Source: Ruminococcus sp. (GTDB taxonomy: Bacteria; Bacillota; Clostridia; Oscillospirales; Acutalibacteraceae). Taken from it: a stretch of DNA of 43,708 nucleotides. Location: contig JAFTHZ010000003.1 of NCBI GenBank assembly GCA_017457155.1, forward strand, positions 1-43,708. Reading direction: 5' to 3'. The notes under the pieces were generated by a model. That model was not told the origin of the DNA. It worked only from the letters and a program-made list of their open reading frames with translations, and made no database searches. The translations under genes were made by a program, and so were the position numbers. Below, piece after piece: positions 11,925 through 19,741 of the stretch; within the stretch, counting starts at the first letter, position 1; every line of letters begins with the position of its first letter.

Positions 11925-13115
11925 TTATACTAATTTGAAGCCTTCATCGCGTAATGTCTTCGTGATCAGGTTAACATGTGAGAAATCTCTTGTTTCCATT
12001 TCAATACGGAGGAAGCAACCGTTTACGCTCTCGGTATTGCCCTTTTCATAATGAACACCGGTAACATTGCCGCCACAATCAGCGATGATACGGGAAATCT
12101 CTTTCAGTTGTCCGGGTTTGTCAATGAGTTCAATCAGTAGACTTGAGGAACGTCCGGAATTAAGAAGTCCGCGATCAATGACACGGGACAGGCTTGTAAC
12201 ATCAATATTACCGCCGGAAACAACAGCAACCACTCGTTTGCCTTTCAGGTCAAATTTACCTGCCATAACAGCGGCAACGGCAGTTGCACCTGCACCCTCT
12301 GCAATCATTTTTTGCTTTTCGATGAGAGCCAGAATGGCTTCGGAAACCTCGTCATCAGTGACAAGGGCAATTTCATCAACATACTCGCTGACATAATGAA
12401 AAGTGTTTTCGCCTGGTTGTTTCACCGCAATACCGTCGGCAATAGTAGAAACGGAAGAAAGACATTCAATTTCTCCACCCTTCACCGAGTTATACATACT
12501 GGGTGCGCCTGCGACCTGAACACCATAAACCTTAACGGTCGGTCTGATTTGTTTTGCGGTATATGCAATGCCAGAAATCAGTCCGCCTCCGCCAATCGGA
12601 ACTACGATAGCATCGATATTATCAAGGTCACCCAGAATTTCCAGAGCAATCGTACCCTGACCTGCGATTACATTTTCATCATCAAAAGGATGAACGAAGG
12701 TGTATCCCTCACTGTCACGAAGCTCCAACGCCTTCTCATAAGCATCGTCATAGCATCCTTCCACTAAGCAAACCTCAGCGCCAAAGCCTTTGGTTGCTTC
12801 GACCTTAGAAATAGGAGCCGTATCCGGCAGGCATATCAGGGATTTGATGCCGTTCTTGGTCGCTGCAAGCGCCACGCCCTGTGCATGATTTCCTGCCGAG
12901 CAGGCTATAACACCTTTTGCCTTTTCTTCTTCACTCAGCATTGCGATTTTATATGCAGAGCCTCTGACCTTAAAGGAACCTGTAATCTGTAGGTTTTCAG
13001 GTTTCAGATACAGTTCGCAGTCATTTGCTATACCATAAGCTCTGACTACGTTCGTTTCACGAATAATGTTTTTTAGCACTGTCTGTGCATTAAACACTTT
13101 GTCGAGAGTTAACAT
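11925..13115 (-). CDS. ilvA: Threonine ammonia-lyase (threonine dehydratase) with one ACT domain
   Basis: Deaminates threonine to 2-oxobutyrate, the entry to isoleucine. The PLP lysine is in the SFKVRGSAYK motif near residue 48 and the phosphate-binding loop is GGGGLISG. The last 70 residues form a single ACT-like domain (LLIELIDKPGQLKEISRII). The length near 400 is that of the short form, not the 500-residue E. coli IlvA. AAGGCGG sits seven bases before ATG 13113-13115 but almost touches the ATG six bases upstream, so I prefer the inner start. First gene of the operon, behind the T-box. Confidence 0.94.
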   Translation of the reverse strand: MLTLDKVFNAQTVLKNIIRETNVVRAYGIANDCELYLKPENLQITGSFKVRGSAYKIAMLSEEEKAKGVIACSAGNHAQGVALAATKNGIKSLICLPDTAPISKVEATKGFGAEVCLVEGCYDDAYEKALELRDSEGYTFVHPFDDENVIAGQGTIALEILGDLDNIDAIVVPIGGGGLISGIAYTAKQIRPTVKVYGVQVAGAPSMYNSVKGGEIECLSSVSTIADGIAVKQPGENTFHYVSEYVDEIALVTDDEVSEAILALIEKQKMIAEGAGATAVAAVMAGKFDLKGKRVVAVVSGGNIDVTSLSRVIDRGLLNSGRSSSLLIELIDKPGQLKEISRIIADCGGNVTGVHYEKGNTESVNGCFLRIEMETRDFSHVNLITKTLRDEGFKLV

Positions 13116-13170
13116 TTTCATTCCGCCTTTCTGTTTTAAGTGTATGCGCTCCGGATTCGCTTTAAGGCAA

Positions 13171-13213
13171 AATAAAAACCCGCCTCAAAGCTTATACTTG
13201 CTTTGAGACGGGT
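13171..13213 (-). terminator. T-box leader terminator of the ilv-leu operon
   Basis: On the minus strand ACCCGTCTCAAAGC pairs with GCTTTGAGGCGGGT around a short loop (13178-13213), followed by TTTTTATTTT. This is the regulated terminator. It competes with the antiterminator formed by the T-box motif just upstream (13234-13243). Confidence 0.9.
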
Positions 13214-13652
13214 GTAAATCTAAATTTAGCACTCGCGGTACCACTCAAATTGCAGATATAAAATCTGCCACCTCTTCGAAGTCAAACAACTTCTATGCAC
13301 TAACGTAGCATGCACGAGAAACGCCTACTGGGTGTTTGTTCCTTTGGGGCTTCCGGCTCAGAAGGGATGGGAAGTCTACAGTCTTTTACCGGGATCGCAC
13401 CATCCCCGGCTCTCTGGGAAAATCACTCGTAGGTTCCGTCTTCATCGACGCCTTTACTTTATTCGAAGTCAAGCAACTTCTATGCACTGACGTAGCATAC
13501 ACGAGGTTCCCTACACACCATAGCTTCAGGTTCCCGGCTCGGAAGCGAGAGGACAAAGATAATAAATACACTGATTCGCACCAACCATCAGCTCTCTGCA
13601 CTGTTTTTCTCTATGACCATTCTTCGTCACAGCCTTTAGTAATATTTAGTTT
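13178..13652 (-). promoter_or_regulatory. Double-unit T-box leader RNA of the ilvA-ilvD operon
   Basis: Minus-strand leader. The T-box motif TGGTACCGCG lies at 13243-13234, inside an AATTT...AAATT antiterminator, and is followed by the terminator. Two stem I units are seen. Unit 1 (13536-13635) has GGCT/AGCC and GAAG/CTTC base pairs around a kink-turn, and AGAGAGCTGATGG. Unit 2 (13355-13452) has GGC/GCC, GAAG/CTTC and AGAGAGCCGGGG. Each is followed by a 44-base block (13462-13505 and 13275-13318) differing at three bases. Aligned on CTTC, the codons in the specifier position are CUC (13547-13549, Leu) and AUC (13366-13368, Ile). Unit 1 has no antiterminator or terminator of its own. Uncharged tRNA would be expected to favour read-through. 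Confidence 0.88.
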
Positions 13653-13659
13653 GTGTCAT

Positions 13660-13688
13660 ATTTTAATCTTTAACGTAAGAAAAGTCAA
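13660..13688 (-). promoter_or_regulatory. Promoter of the ilv-leu operon
   Basis: Minus strand TTGACT (13688-13683), a 17-base spacer, then TAAAAT (13665-13660). It places the RNA start about 15 bases before the first T-box stem I. Confidence 0.8.
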
Positions 13689-13825
13689 GGAAATCTAGTA
13701 ATTAATATCACGAATCTTTTCGAAGGTTGCTATCGAATATTCCGATGATAACTATAAATAAAACAACAAATACTGATGGGAATTTTAATATTCATGCGGA
13801 ATATAAAAACGTTGATATGAAGTAA

Positions 13826-13863
13826 GAACAAAACCACAGGACATCAGAAACGATGCCCTGTGG
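13826..13863 (-). terminator. Terminator after the GNAT gene
   Basis: CCACAGG (13834-13840) pairs with CCTGTGG (13857-13863), with an inner CATC/GATG stem, and on the minus strand is followed by TTTTGTTC. The arm sequences match the terminator at 705-732. Between 13689 and 13825 I see no supported feature. Confidence 0.65.
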
Positions 13864-13882
13864 TTTCTATTATCTATTCCGA

Positions 13883-14335
13883 TTATCTGTGAATATATAG
13901 TCTGGTCATATCGGGTTCGCCGTCCCCCTGAGCCATACAGTAGAACTCCCAACCATACCTCTCATAAAAACCTGTGTGGTCTGTGACCAGATATACAGGG
14001 GAGATACCCTTTGTTCTCAGGTCATCCACCACCATATTCAGAAGCTGACCTGCGATTCCCTGTTTGCGGTGGCTTTCTTCTGTATATACGGCGCAGACAT
14101 TGGGGAAAAGATCCTTTCGGTCATGAAAGTCGTTTTCGATAACTCCCATTCCGCTTACAATCTGATCTCCGTCCAGACACAGATACCAACCGTACTCTGT
14201 GTCTCCGCTAAGGTACTCCTCCATACACTCAAGGTACGCCTCCTTGGGCACACCCCACTTGCTGTTGAACCAAGAAGCGGCCAACTCCATAAGCTCGGGT
14301 CTTTCTCTCAATGTTATGTAATGTAATTCTGACAT
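13883..14335 (-). CDS. GNAT-family N-acetyltransferase
   Basis: A 150-residue single-domain GNAT. The acetyl-CoA motif A reads SHRKQGIAGQLLNMVVDDL (about residues 87-105), and FYERYGWEF near the end is the usual GNAT tail. GGAG lies seven bases before the ATG. It is the last gene of the rsgA operon, 17 bases after the next GNAT. The substrate is unknown; the size fits aminoglycoside- or amine-acetylating and N-terminal acetylating relatives alike. Confidence 0.88.
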   Translation of the reverse strand: MSELHYITLRERPELMELAASWFNSKWGVPKEAYLECMEEYLSGDTEYGWYLCLDGDQIVSGMGVIENDFHDRKDLFPNVCAVYTEESHRKQGIAGQLLNMVVDDLRTKGISPVYLVTDHTGFYERYGWEFYCMAQGDGEPDMTRLYIHR

Positions 14336-14352
14336 ATCAATTCTCCTTTTGA

Positions 14353-14901
14353 TTATTTTAACGATTCATAGTATGTGTAATCCAGGACACCGCTGATTCC
14401 TGAAAGAGCATTTTCTTCCAGCTCTTTTACCATCAGACACTCGGGTGCAGGGAGACCCACACTCTCTGCTGCGGTAATTCCGAAATCCTCGGACGTCACA
14501 AATCCACGGCTTCGGTAATTCTGAGGGTTTCCCTCCACAATAACTACCTTAAAGCCCATTTTCTTTGCTTTCTCAAAGCCTGCCTCAATTAGTTCCTTGG
14601 AGATATGCTGACGCTGCAGGTCTGTCTTCACTGCAACGGGAGTGAGGATAAGAAGCTCATCGGAGAACCTGCCCTCAATATGAAAACGAGAGAATTGTGC
14701 ATAGCCGATCACCTCGTCATCCTCATCCACCATAATCAGCTCAAGCTCGGGCAGGTAATACTCCTTGGCTCTGATTTCCTCAATCAGGTTTACAACAACC
14801 TGTGCCTGTTCTGCATTCTCGCTGTCTGTAAATGTGTTTCTTACCATACAGAGCGAACTATGCAGATATTTCTTCTCCATTGGCTTAATGGTTCTTGTCA
14901 T
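14353..14901 (-). CDS. GNAT-family N-acetyltransferase
   Basis: A 182-residue GNAT with the beta-4 strand and CoA loop around LQRQHISKELIEAGFEKAKKMG and a C-terminal NPQNYRSRGFV segment. The CoA loop (RQHIS) lacks the usual glycine pattern, so catalytic competence is less certain. The frame stays open further upstream inside rsgA, but ATG 14899-14901 is chosen: AAGGAGG lies nine bases before it, built from the last codons of rsgA, and the rsgA stop is one base away. This points to coupling with rsgA. Confidence 0.82.
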   Translation of the reverse strand: MTRTIKPMEKKYLHSSLCMVRNTFTDSENAEQAQVVVNLIEEIRAKEYYLPELELIMVDEDDEVIGYAQFSRFHIEGRFSDELLILTPVAVKTDLQRQHISKELIEAGFEKAKKMGFKVVIVEGNPQNYRSRGFVTSEDFGITAAESVGLPAPECLMVKELEENALSGISGVLDYTYYESLK

Positions 14902-14902
14902 A

Positions 14903-15955
14903 TTACCATACCTCCTTTTTCTTTTGTTTCTCGTATTTTCTGATATTCTTGCCCCACTGTTGCTTCTGTCTGAGAAAGTCGGTTTTGTCCTCAGTGTATT
15001 TCGCCTCAGCCCTGAGCTTCCTGTAGCTTTCAAATCGGGCAGAATCAAGGCTTCCATTCTCGATGGCTTCTCTCACAGCACATCCGGGCTCGTTTTCGTG
15101 CTTGCAGTCACGGAATTTGCAGTAACCTATGAACCTCTCAACATCTGCGAAAGCTTCGCTTAGACCTTCGGTAACATCCCACATTCCCAGCTCTCGCATA
15201 CCTGGGGTATCAATAATCATAACGCCATTTTTGAGCATAATAAGCTCTCTGTGAGTGGTGGTATGTCTGCCCTTGCTGTCGTCCTCTCTGATACCATTCA
15301 CATCCATAATCTCCTCACCCGCCAGAGCATTGACAAGGCTTGACTTGCCTACTCCCGAGGAGCCCAAAAACACAAGTGTGTTTCCTTTTTTCATATACGC
15401 CGAGAGAGAATCCATACCAAAGCCTGTTTTTGAACTCACTATATGAGTTTCCGCTCCGTCTGCCACTCGGCTCACCTGTATAATATAGGGCAGGTAATCA
15501 TCGGTCAGGTCGGCTTTTGTGAGTATAACCACAGGCTTTGCTTTCGACTGAAGGGTCGCGGTCAGGTATCTTTCCAACCGCTTCGGGTTAAAGTCGTCAT
15601 TCAGCGACTGCATAATAAAAACGTAGTCAAAGTTCGATGCAACCGCCTGCTCTCCCTTACCCTTGTCCGGGTCACGACGAGAAAAATAGGTTTTTCGGTT
15701 AAGGGTTGCTGTAATTCGGCTATCGCCGTTCTCAACATAATCTATCAGCACAAAGTCGCCTACCGTGGGAAAAGCTTCTCCATCATAATAATACTCCTTT
15801 GACTTCAGCTGAGCGAAGCCCTCGCCAAAATCAGACACAATGCCGAAGCGCCCCTTATGAACAGATGTTATGCGTGCAGGGGTGCCGTGGACTTCCTTTG
15901 GCATCAAGTCATAAGTGAAGCCGTAATCTGTTATTTTCAACTTTTGTTCCTCCAT
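14903..15955 (-). CDS. rsgA: RsgA-type circularly permuted GTPase
   Basis: A ribosome small-subunit-dependent GTPase. An N-terminal OB-like domain is followed by a permuted GTPase order: G4 ILTKADL, then G1 GSSGVGKSSLVN, G2 region and G3 DTPGMREL, and a C-terminal zinc-finger set with CKFRDCKHENEPGC. RsgA acts in late 30S maturation and releases RbfA. It has 350 residues plus a basic KKKEVW tail. The ribosome site is weak. It leads an operon with two GNATs and lies behind a leader-peptide attenuator, unusual for a housekeeping rsgA, so this may be a second, accessory copy. Confidence 0.88.
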   Translation of the reverse strand: MEEQKLKITDYGFTYDLMPKEVHGTPARITSVHKGRFGIVSDFGEGFAQLKSKEYYYDGEAFPTVGDFVLIDYVENGDSRITATLNRKTYFSRRDPDKGKGEQAVASNFDYVFIMQSLNDDFNPKRLERYLTATLQSKAKPVVILTKADLTDDYLPYIIQVSRVADGAETHIVSSKTGFGMDSLSAYMKKGNTLVFLGSSGVGKSSLVNALAGEEIMDVNGIREDDSKGRHTTTHRELIMLKNGVMIIDTPGMRELGMWDVTEGLSEAFADVERFIGYCKFRDCKHENEPGCAVREAIENGSLDSARFESYRKLRAEAKYTEDKTDFLRQKQQWGKNIRKYEKQKKKEVW

Positions 15956-16005
15956 AATCAGTTGTGGTCTCTATAAATTATCAACAAGCTAACTGAAAAA
16001 AAGGC

Positions 16006-16049
16006 ACAAAAAAACACCGCAGAAAGTCACCCTCAAAGGATTCCTGCGG
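16006..16049 (-). terminator. Second leader terminator before rsgA
   Basis: Minus strand CCGCAG (16049-16044) pairs with CTGCGG (16022-16017), followed by TGTTTTTTT. It lies between the first leader terminator and rsgA, so read-through into rsgA must pass two terminators. Confidence 0.75.
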
Positions 16050-16061
16050 CTGAAAAAGAAT

Positions 16062-16092
16062 ATAAAAAGACACACCCCTTCCGAGTGTGTCT
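16062..16092 (-). terminator. First leader terminator before rsgA
   Basis: Minus strand AGACACAC pairs perfectly with GTGTGTCT (16092-16068) around a nine-base loop and is followed by TTTTTAT. Confidence 0.85.
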
Positions 16093-16111
16093 GAGCATCA
16101 GGCATAGAATT

Positions 16112-16244
16112 CGTGAAAGGTCACTTAAACGGCACGACAAACATAGGGGCCAAATATTAGTCCCTGAGCCTTAGAAAATCGTGCCAATATTCAGTTAGCG
16201 ATTAACTACCTCTCTGTAAATCATACTGAAATTCTCCTTTCACG
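16112..16244 (-). promoter_or_regulatory. Leader region with alternative stems (putative translation attenuator)
   Basis: On the minus strand the leader ribosome site lies in CGTGAAAGG (16244-16236), and a perfect nine-base complement CCTTTCACG occurs at 16120-16112. Between them GGCACGA and TCGTGCC (16185-16131) form a closed stem, and TTCAGT/ACTGAA flanks the leader peptide. A GTTTGC/GCAAAC stem (16269-16244) starts the transcript. Mutually exclusive stems around a short translated peptide are the hallmark of ribosome-stalling attenuators. This is read from the sequence; the ligand is unknown. Confidence 0.65.
16195..16224 (-). CDS. Leader peptide MIYREVVNR
   Basis: A nine-codon frame with its own strong ribosome site (AAAGGAG, nine bases before ATG) directly behind a consensus promoter. 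It is followed by stem-loops and two terminators before rsgA. It resembles the leader peptides of antibiotic- or translation-responsive attenuators, in which a stalled ribosome changes the folding downstream. No known leader was recognised. Confidence 0.6.
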   Translation of the reverse strand: MIYREVVNR

Positions 16245-16280
16245 TTTGCTTCAAGTATTCATAGCAAACTTTATAATTGA

Positions 16281-16309
16281 AGTGTACCTCAATTACTTAG
16301 TTTTGTCAA
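16281..16309 (-). promoter_or_regulatory. Promoter of the leader-rsgA-GNAT-GNAT unit
   Basis: Minus strand perfect TTGACA (16309-16304), a 17-base spacer, then TACACT (16286-16281). It separates this unit from the deacetylase gene upstream. Confidence 0.8.
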
Positions 16310-16367
16310 TAGCTTTTCGCGGTCAAAACAGCATAGCCAGTGTCTTCAGCTTTCAGAACCCCGAGAT

Positions 16368-17186
16368 TCATTTCAAACTGATTTTCGCCTTTGGCTTTAC
16401 CTCACACAAGGTTTCATCCACCAAAAACCACAAGCTTTCCTCGCTGTTATTTTCAATATACTCCTCAGTGATTTCTGCCTTGTCCATAGCCCTGAGGTAA
16501 CGGACAAGCTCTATGGTAGTCATGGAAAGTACGTCACTGTTGTTTCCGATTCTTCTGAGGATATTCTCAATACATTCCCACTTGTCTTCTGTATCAAGGT
16601 CATATGAATGCCCCACAATCTGGAAGAGTGCCAGCTCCGAGTCGGAACGTACAAACCTCTCAGCCAGCTCCTCAAGAGAATCATCCAGATGAAACACCGT
16701 TGCCTTCCAATTATAGTAGTCGCTCTGAGGACTGAAGCACAAGCTCTCCTCTGATATGCGTGCGTACTCAAAACCGCACTCTTTCACACACTCCTCAATA
16801 AGCTCGCTGTAATAATCAAAAGGAACGGCAAATCCGCTGACCTCCTCAGAAAAAATCTCCTCAAGCCGTCTTTTGTCCCATGAAAGTTCACGGAGGATCT
16901 CTTCTTTTGTGAGGTTATCCATATAGGGATGAGTCGCAGTGTGACTTGCTACCTCGTGGCCTTTGTACAGAGACGCTACCTCTTTTTGATTCAGTCTCTT
17001 CACCACAAGGCCGCTCTCGTGTGTCCATTCAAATTCCTGCTCCATCAAGGCCGAATTCAGATTGAAGGTGCCTTTGAGGTTGTATTTATTGAGAAGTTCC
17101 ACGAAACGAACATCCTGCTCAACTCCGTCATCATATGTGACATTAAAGGCTTTTTTCTTGCCGTATGGATAAAACTTCCGAATCAT
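16368..17186 (-). CDS. Polysaccharide deacetylase family protein (NodB/CE4 type)
   Basis: A 272-residue protein with the CE4 catalytic pattern: TYDDG near residue 17 (TFDDG motif with the catalytic and metal Asp) and SHTATHP near 81 (the metal-binding H-S/T-x-x-H motif). No signal peptide or membrane segment is seen, so it probably acts in the cytoplasm, unlike peptidoglycan deacetylases. AGGAGG lies six bases before the ATG. It lies 34 bases from the frameshifted GNAT upstream. The substrate is unknown. Confidence 0.85.
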   Translation of the reverse strand: MIRKFYPYGKKKAFNVTYDDGVEQDVRFVELLNKYNLKGTFNLNSALMEQEFEWTHESGLVVKRLNQKEVASLYKGHEVASHTATHPYMDNLTKEEILRELSWDKRRLEEIFSEEVSGFAVPFDYYSELIEECVKECGFEYARISEESLCFSPQSDYYNWKATVFHLDDSLEELAERFVRSDSELALFQIVGHSYDLDTEDKWECIENILRRIGNNSDVLSMTTIELVRYLRAMDKAEITEEYIENNSEESLWFLVDETLCEVKPKAKISLK

Positions 17187-17220
17187 AAGGCACCTCCTGA
17201 ACTCACACTGAGTTTTTCCT

Positions 17221-18097
17221 TTAGTTAACTTCCTTTGTATAGTAGCTGCGGGTGATACCCTGACGAGTAAAACCGTTTTTCTCGTAATAATGCTGAGCCA
17301 CGAGATTCCTCACAGCTGTGTCGGTATCAAATCTCCTGACGCCCCTTTCATAGAGAAATCTCCTCAGAGCCTTCATACACCTTGTACCGACACCTTTACC
17401 TACCATATCTCCGTTGACATAAATCCAACGCAGATAAGCTGTGGTATCATTCACATAATGCACCTGACAACCTCCGACCTGTGTACCGTCGATACTGAAA
17501 TCGACACACTGCTGTGCACCTTCTGTCAGGTCTCCCGGTGCGATTACTGCATCTGTATTTTCGTCCCCGCTGAGTAATGTCGAATAATAAACATTCTCGT
17601 GTTCTACCTCAAATCCACTTTGTCTGAGCAATGTGTCAATATGAGTATTCGCCTCAAAGAGCTTTCCGTGTCGGGCAAAACAGCTCATCCCGAAATAATG
17701 GAAGAAAGCGTATACCCTTTCATTTTCCCCTGAACATTTCATCGCTTCCCTTAACAACAATTCACCTGCATCTGCCCTGTCCTCTCTGAAATACAGGTTG
17801 CGGATAACAGGGTATGAAACATCACTTGAAATCTCTCCCCCTATCATCAAACCCAAAGGCAGTTTTGCCGTACTGTACAAAACCTGCAAGTTTATCGTTA
17901 TCATACACAGCTTTTAAAAAAAGCCCTTTGAATAGCTCTCTGCCCTCGCCATCGATATCCGCCTCAAAAGACTTTTTCCAATCTTCAGACTCCACATCAA
18001 AAAAGTATGGTGTTTTGAAACCAAGCTGAAAATCATAAATATCTTTTAAATTATATGTATCAGTTATCTTTAACATTTCCATTCTCTTTTCTGTCAT
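17221..18097 (-). pseudogene. GNAT-family acetyltransferase broken by a one-base frameshift
   Basis: Two frames join into one gene. The first (from ATG 18097) runs 87 codons to GKTAFGFDDRG. The second continues from EISSDVSYPVIRNLYF to the stop at 17221 and contains the CoA loop GKGVGTRCMKALRRFLYER and HYYEKNGF. The break is at a run of five C (17837-17841, G on the coding strand); with four, the frame is continuous. Restored length is about 291 residues, with a GNAT domain at the C-terminal end and a more diverged N-terminal half. It may be a true mutation, phase variation at the homopolymer, or a sequencing error. Confidence 0.8.
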
Positions 18098-18116
18098 ACA
18101 ATTTAGGATTTGTTGA

Positions 18117-18479
18117 TTATATCGGTGTCCCTACTTCGATTAAGTTACCGTCCAAATCGTAGAATCGAACTACTCGTTGCCCCCAACTATGTGTCATAAG
18201 ACGATTTACATATTCAATCGAGGGGTATAATCTTTCTAATTTTCGGACAAACGATTCGATATCCAGCTCCTCAAAATACAATTCGCAAGAGTTGTTCTTT
18301 GGAACAACATCTCTGTCTAAAAACGATTTCCATATTTTCTCATCCTGAAGAACAAGACCTTCTGTCAGAATCATATTGCCATCGTTATCAAGCACCAAAT
18401 CTATACCAAACAAATCGTGATAGAATTTTCTCGATTTTTCTATATCTTTAACAACAATCAGAATGTTCTTCAATTTCAT
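18117..18479 (-). CDS. VOC-superfamily (glyoxalase/bleomycin-resistance) protein
   Basis: A 120-residue protein with the VOC fold pattern: NILIVVKDIEKSRKFYHDLFG at the start and FYDLDGNLIEVGTP at the end. The family's usual first metal-binding His is replaced by Leu/Val in the first strand, while the last Glu is kept, so metal catalysis is doubtful and ligand binding is as likely. GGAG lies before the ATG. It lies 19 bases upstream of the broken GNAT and probably shares its transcript. Confidence 0.82.
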   Translation of the reverse strand: MKLKNILIVVKDIEKSRKFYHDLFGIDLVLDNDGNMILTEGLVLQDEKIWKSFLDRDVVPKNNSCELYFEELDIESFVRKLERLYPSIEYVNRLMTHSWGQRVVRFYDLDGNLIEVGTPI

Positions 18480-18518
18480 ATCATTTCTCCGTCAAATTCA
18501 AGTTTATCAACTCAACTT

Positions 18519-18862
18519 TTACTTCTTTTTACAAACGACCGATATGCACATAAAGCCGTTTTCGATTTCTGCAAAAACATCTCCGCCCATAGCCCTTGTC
18601 AGCTGACGGCAGATGTAAAGTCCCAGACCGTTGCCGCTTTTTGAGCCTGTATTCGATCCCCTGTAGAAGCTGTCAAAAACATGAGCAAGCTCACTTTCCT
18701 CAAGAGTGCAACCGCTGTTTCTCACGGTGATTATACGGCAATCCTCCTCATCAGTGAAGTGCAGAGTTATGCTCTCACCATCGCCGATAAAAACCCATCA
18801 AGCTTATTATACCACGCCATAGTACAAACCTCAACCGCTGACAAAATCCTCACACAAAAAAG
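18519..18862 (-). pseudogene. Sensor histidine kinase, C-terminal remnant with a frameshift
   Basis: The end of a HATPase domain. VRNSGCTLEESELAHVFDSF and the G2 box GNGLGLYICRQL are in one frame down to the stop at 18519. The upstream part (SAVEVCTMAWYNKLDGF) is in another frame, with the switch at a run of five T near 18786-18790. The N-terminal sensor, HisKA domain and most of the ATP-binding N-box are gone; the remnant begins right behind the tetR terminator. No response regulator is next to it. It is a dead gene. Confidence 0.75.
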
Positions 18863-18897
18863 AGTGGCTACGCATCACCGATGAATAGTCACTCCTT
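18862..18897 (-). terminator. Terminator after the TetR gene
   Basis: Minus strand GAGTGACTA pairs with TAGCCACTC (one A-C mismatch), followed by TTTTTT. It overlaps the truncated edge of the kinase remnant. Confidence 0.8.
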
Positions 18898-18901
18898 GGT
18901 C

Positions 18902-19480
18902 TCAGTTTTTATTACCTTTTGCCTTCATAGCCTCCACAACACTTCTGACCATCATATGATAACTCTCAGTTGTATCAATCTCAAGGTGATCAAATACCCC
19001 CAGAGAATCCAGGGTAGAGAAGCCGTGAGTTACAACACGCATTGCCACATACATATGTTCCATAAACTCTTTATCCTCTACTCCATACTCCTTAAGTATA
19101 TAGAAAATGGGTGCTTCGAATCCCTTGATAGCCTGCTGAAAACCCGGGTCAGACAACAGGCTCTCGTCTATGAGCAATTCATAAAGATACCTGTGATCCT
19201 TCAGAAACGACCTGAAGGCATCCGCCGACTCTGTTGTTGCATCATCAAGTTCAATTCCTGAAACAGCCTGCACCACATGCTCCGTATACTTTGCAGCAGC
19301 AAGTTTCGCCACCTCCAGCATAAGCTCATGCTCGTTCTTCACGTGGTTGTACAGAGATGACACCTGCACCCCAAGCTTTGCAGCCAATTGCCTCATGGAG
19401 AAATTATCTTTTCCTTTTTCGTCAATCATGGCAAAAGCACTTGATATGATCAGTTCTTTTGTCAAGCTTTTCTTAATCAT
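18902..19480 (-). CDS. TetR-family transcriptional regulator
   Basis: The N-terminal helix-turn-helix is clear (ELIISSAFAMIDEKGKDNFS, then RQLAAKLGVQVSSLYNHVKN), followed by a TetR-type ligand domain with a TetR_C-like C-terminal half. I choose ATG 19478-19480 (192 residues) because AAGGTGAT lies at the right distance; an ATG 18 bases upstream has no ribosome site. It has its own promoter and terminator and no divergent partner, so its target is not evident. Confidence 0.88.
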   Translation of the reverse strand: MIKKSLTKELIISSAFAMIDEKGKDNFSMRQLAAKLGVQVSSLYNHVKNEHELMLEVAKLAAAKYTEHVVQAVSGIELDDATTESADAFRSFLKDHRYLYELLIDESLLSDPGFQQAIKGFEAPIFYILKEYGVEDKEFMEHMYVAMRVVTHGFSTLDSLGVFDHLEIDTTESYHMMVRSVVEAMKAKGNKN

Positions 19481-19534
19481 AGGATCACCTTGAACCATAG
19501 AATCACTAAAGCAGTATACAATACCTTCAGATAA

Positions 19535-19563
19535 ATTTTATACCAAACTCAAGCTGTAGTCAA
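19535..19563 (-). promoter_or_regulatory. Promoter of the TetR gene
   Basis: Minus strand TTGACT (19563-19558), a 17-base spacer, then TAAAAT (19540-19535), the same box pair as the ilv promoter. Confidence 0.7.
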
Positions 19564-19647
19564 CAAATATCAGAATTCACCAAAAGAATTATCACATCCG
19601 TCTCTGGTTCTGCGTTATTACTTTCCCATAAATATCCCTTTATTGAA

Positions 19648-19686
19648 ACATACACCTCGAAAGCATCTGACTCTCGAGGTGTATGT
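19648..19686 (-). terminator. Hairpin terminator at the end of the dockerin operon
   Basis: ACATACACCTCGA (19648-19660) and TCGAGGTGTATGT (19674-19686) form a perfect 13-bp stem with a 13-base loop. On the minus strand it is followed by only a short T-run, so termination strength is uncertain. It lies 55 bases after the last dockerin gene. Confidence 0.65.
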
Positions 19687-19741
19687 CACATCAATAAATG
19701 TATTCTTTATCTTTTCAGTTTACGGAAGATACCATCACTTG

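Noticed and set aside
14902-15057. Longer form of the GNAT starting at 15057
   Set aside because: The extension overlaps rsgA out of frame and has no ribosome site; the ATG at 14901 does.
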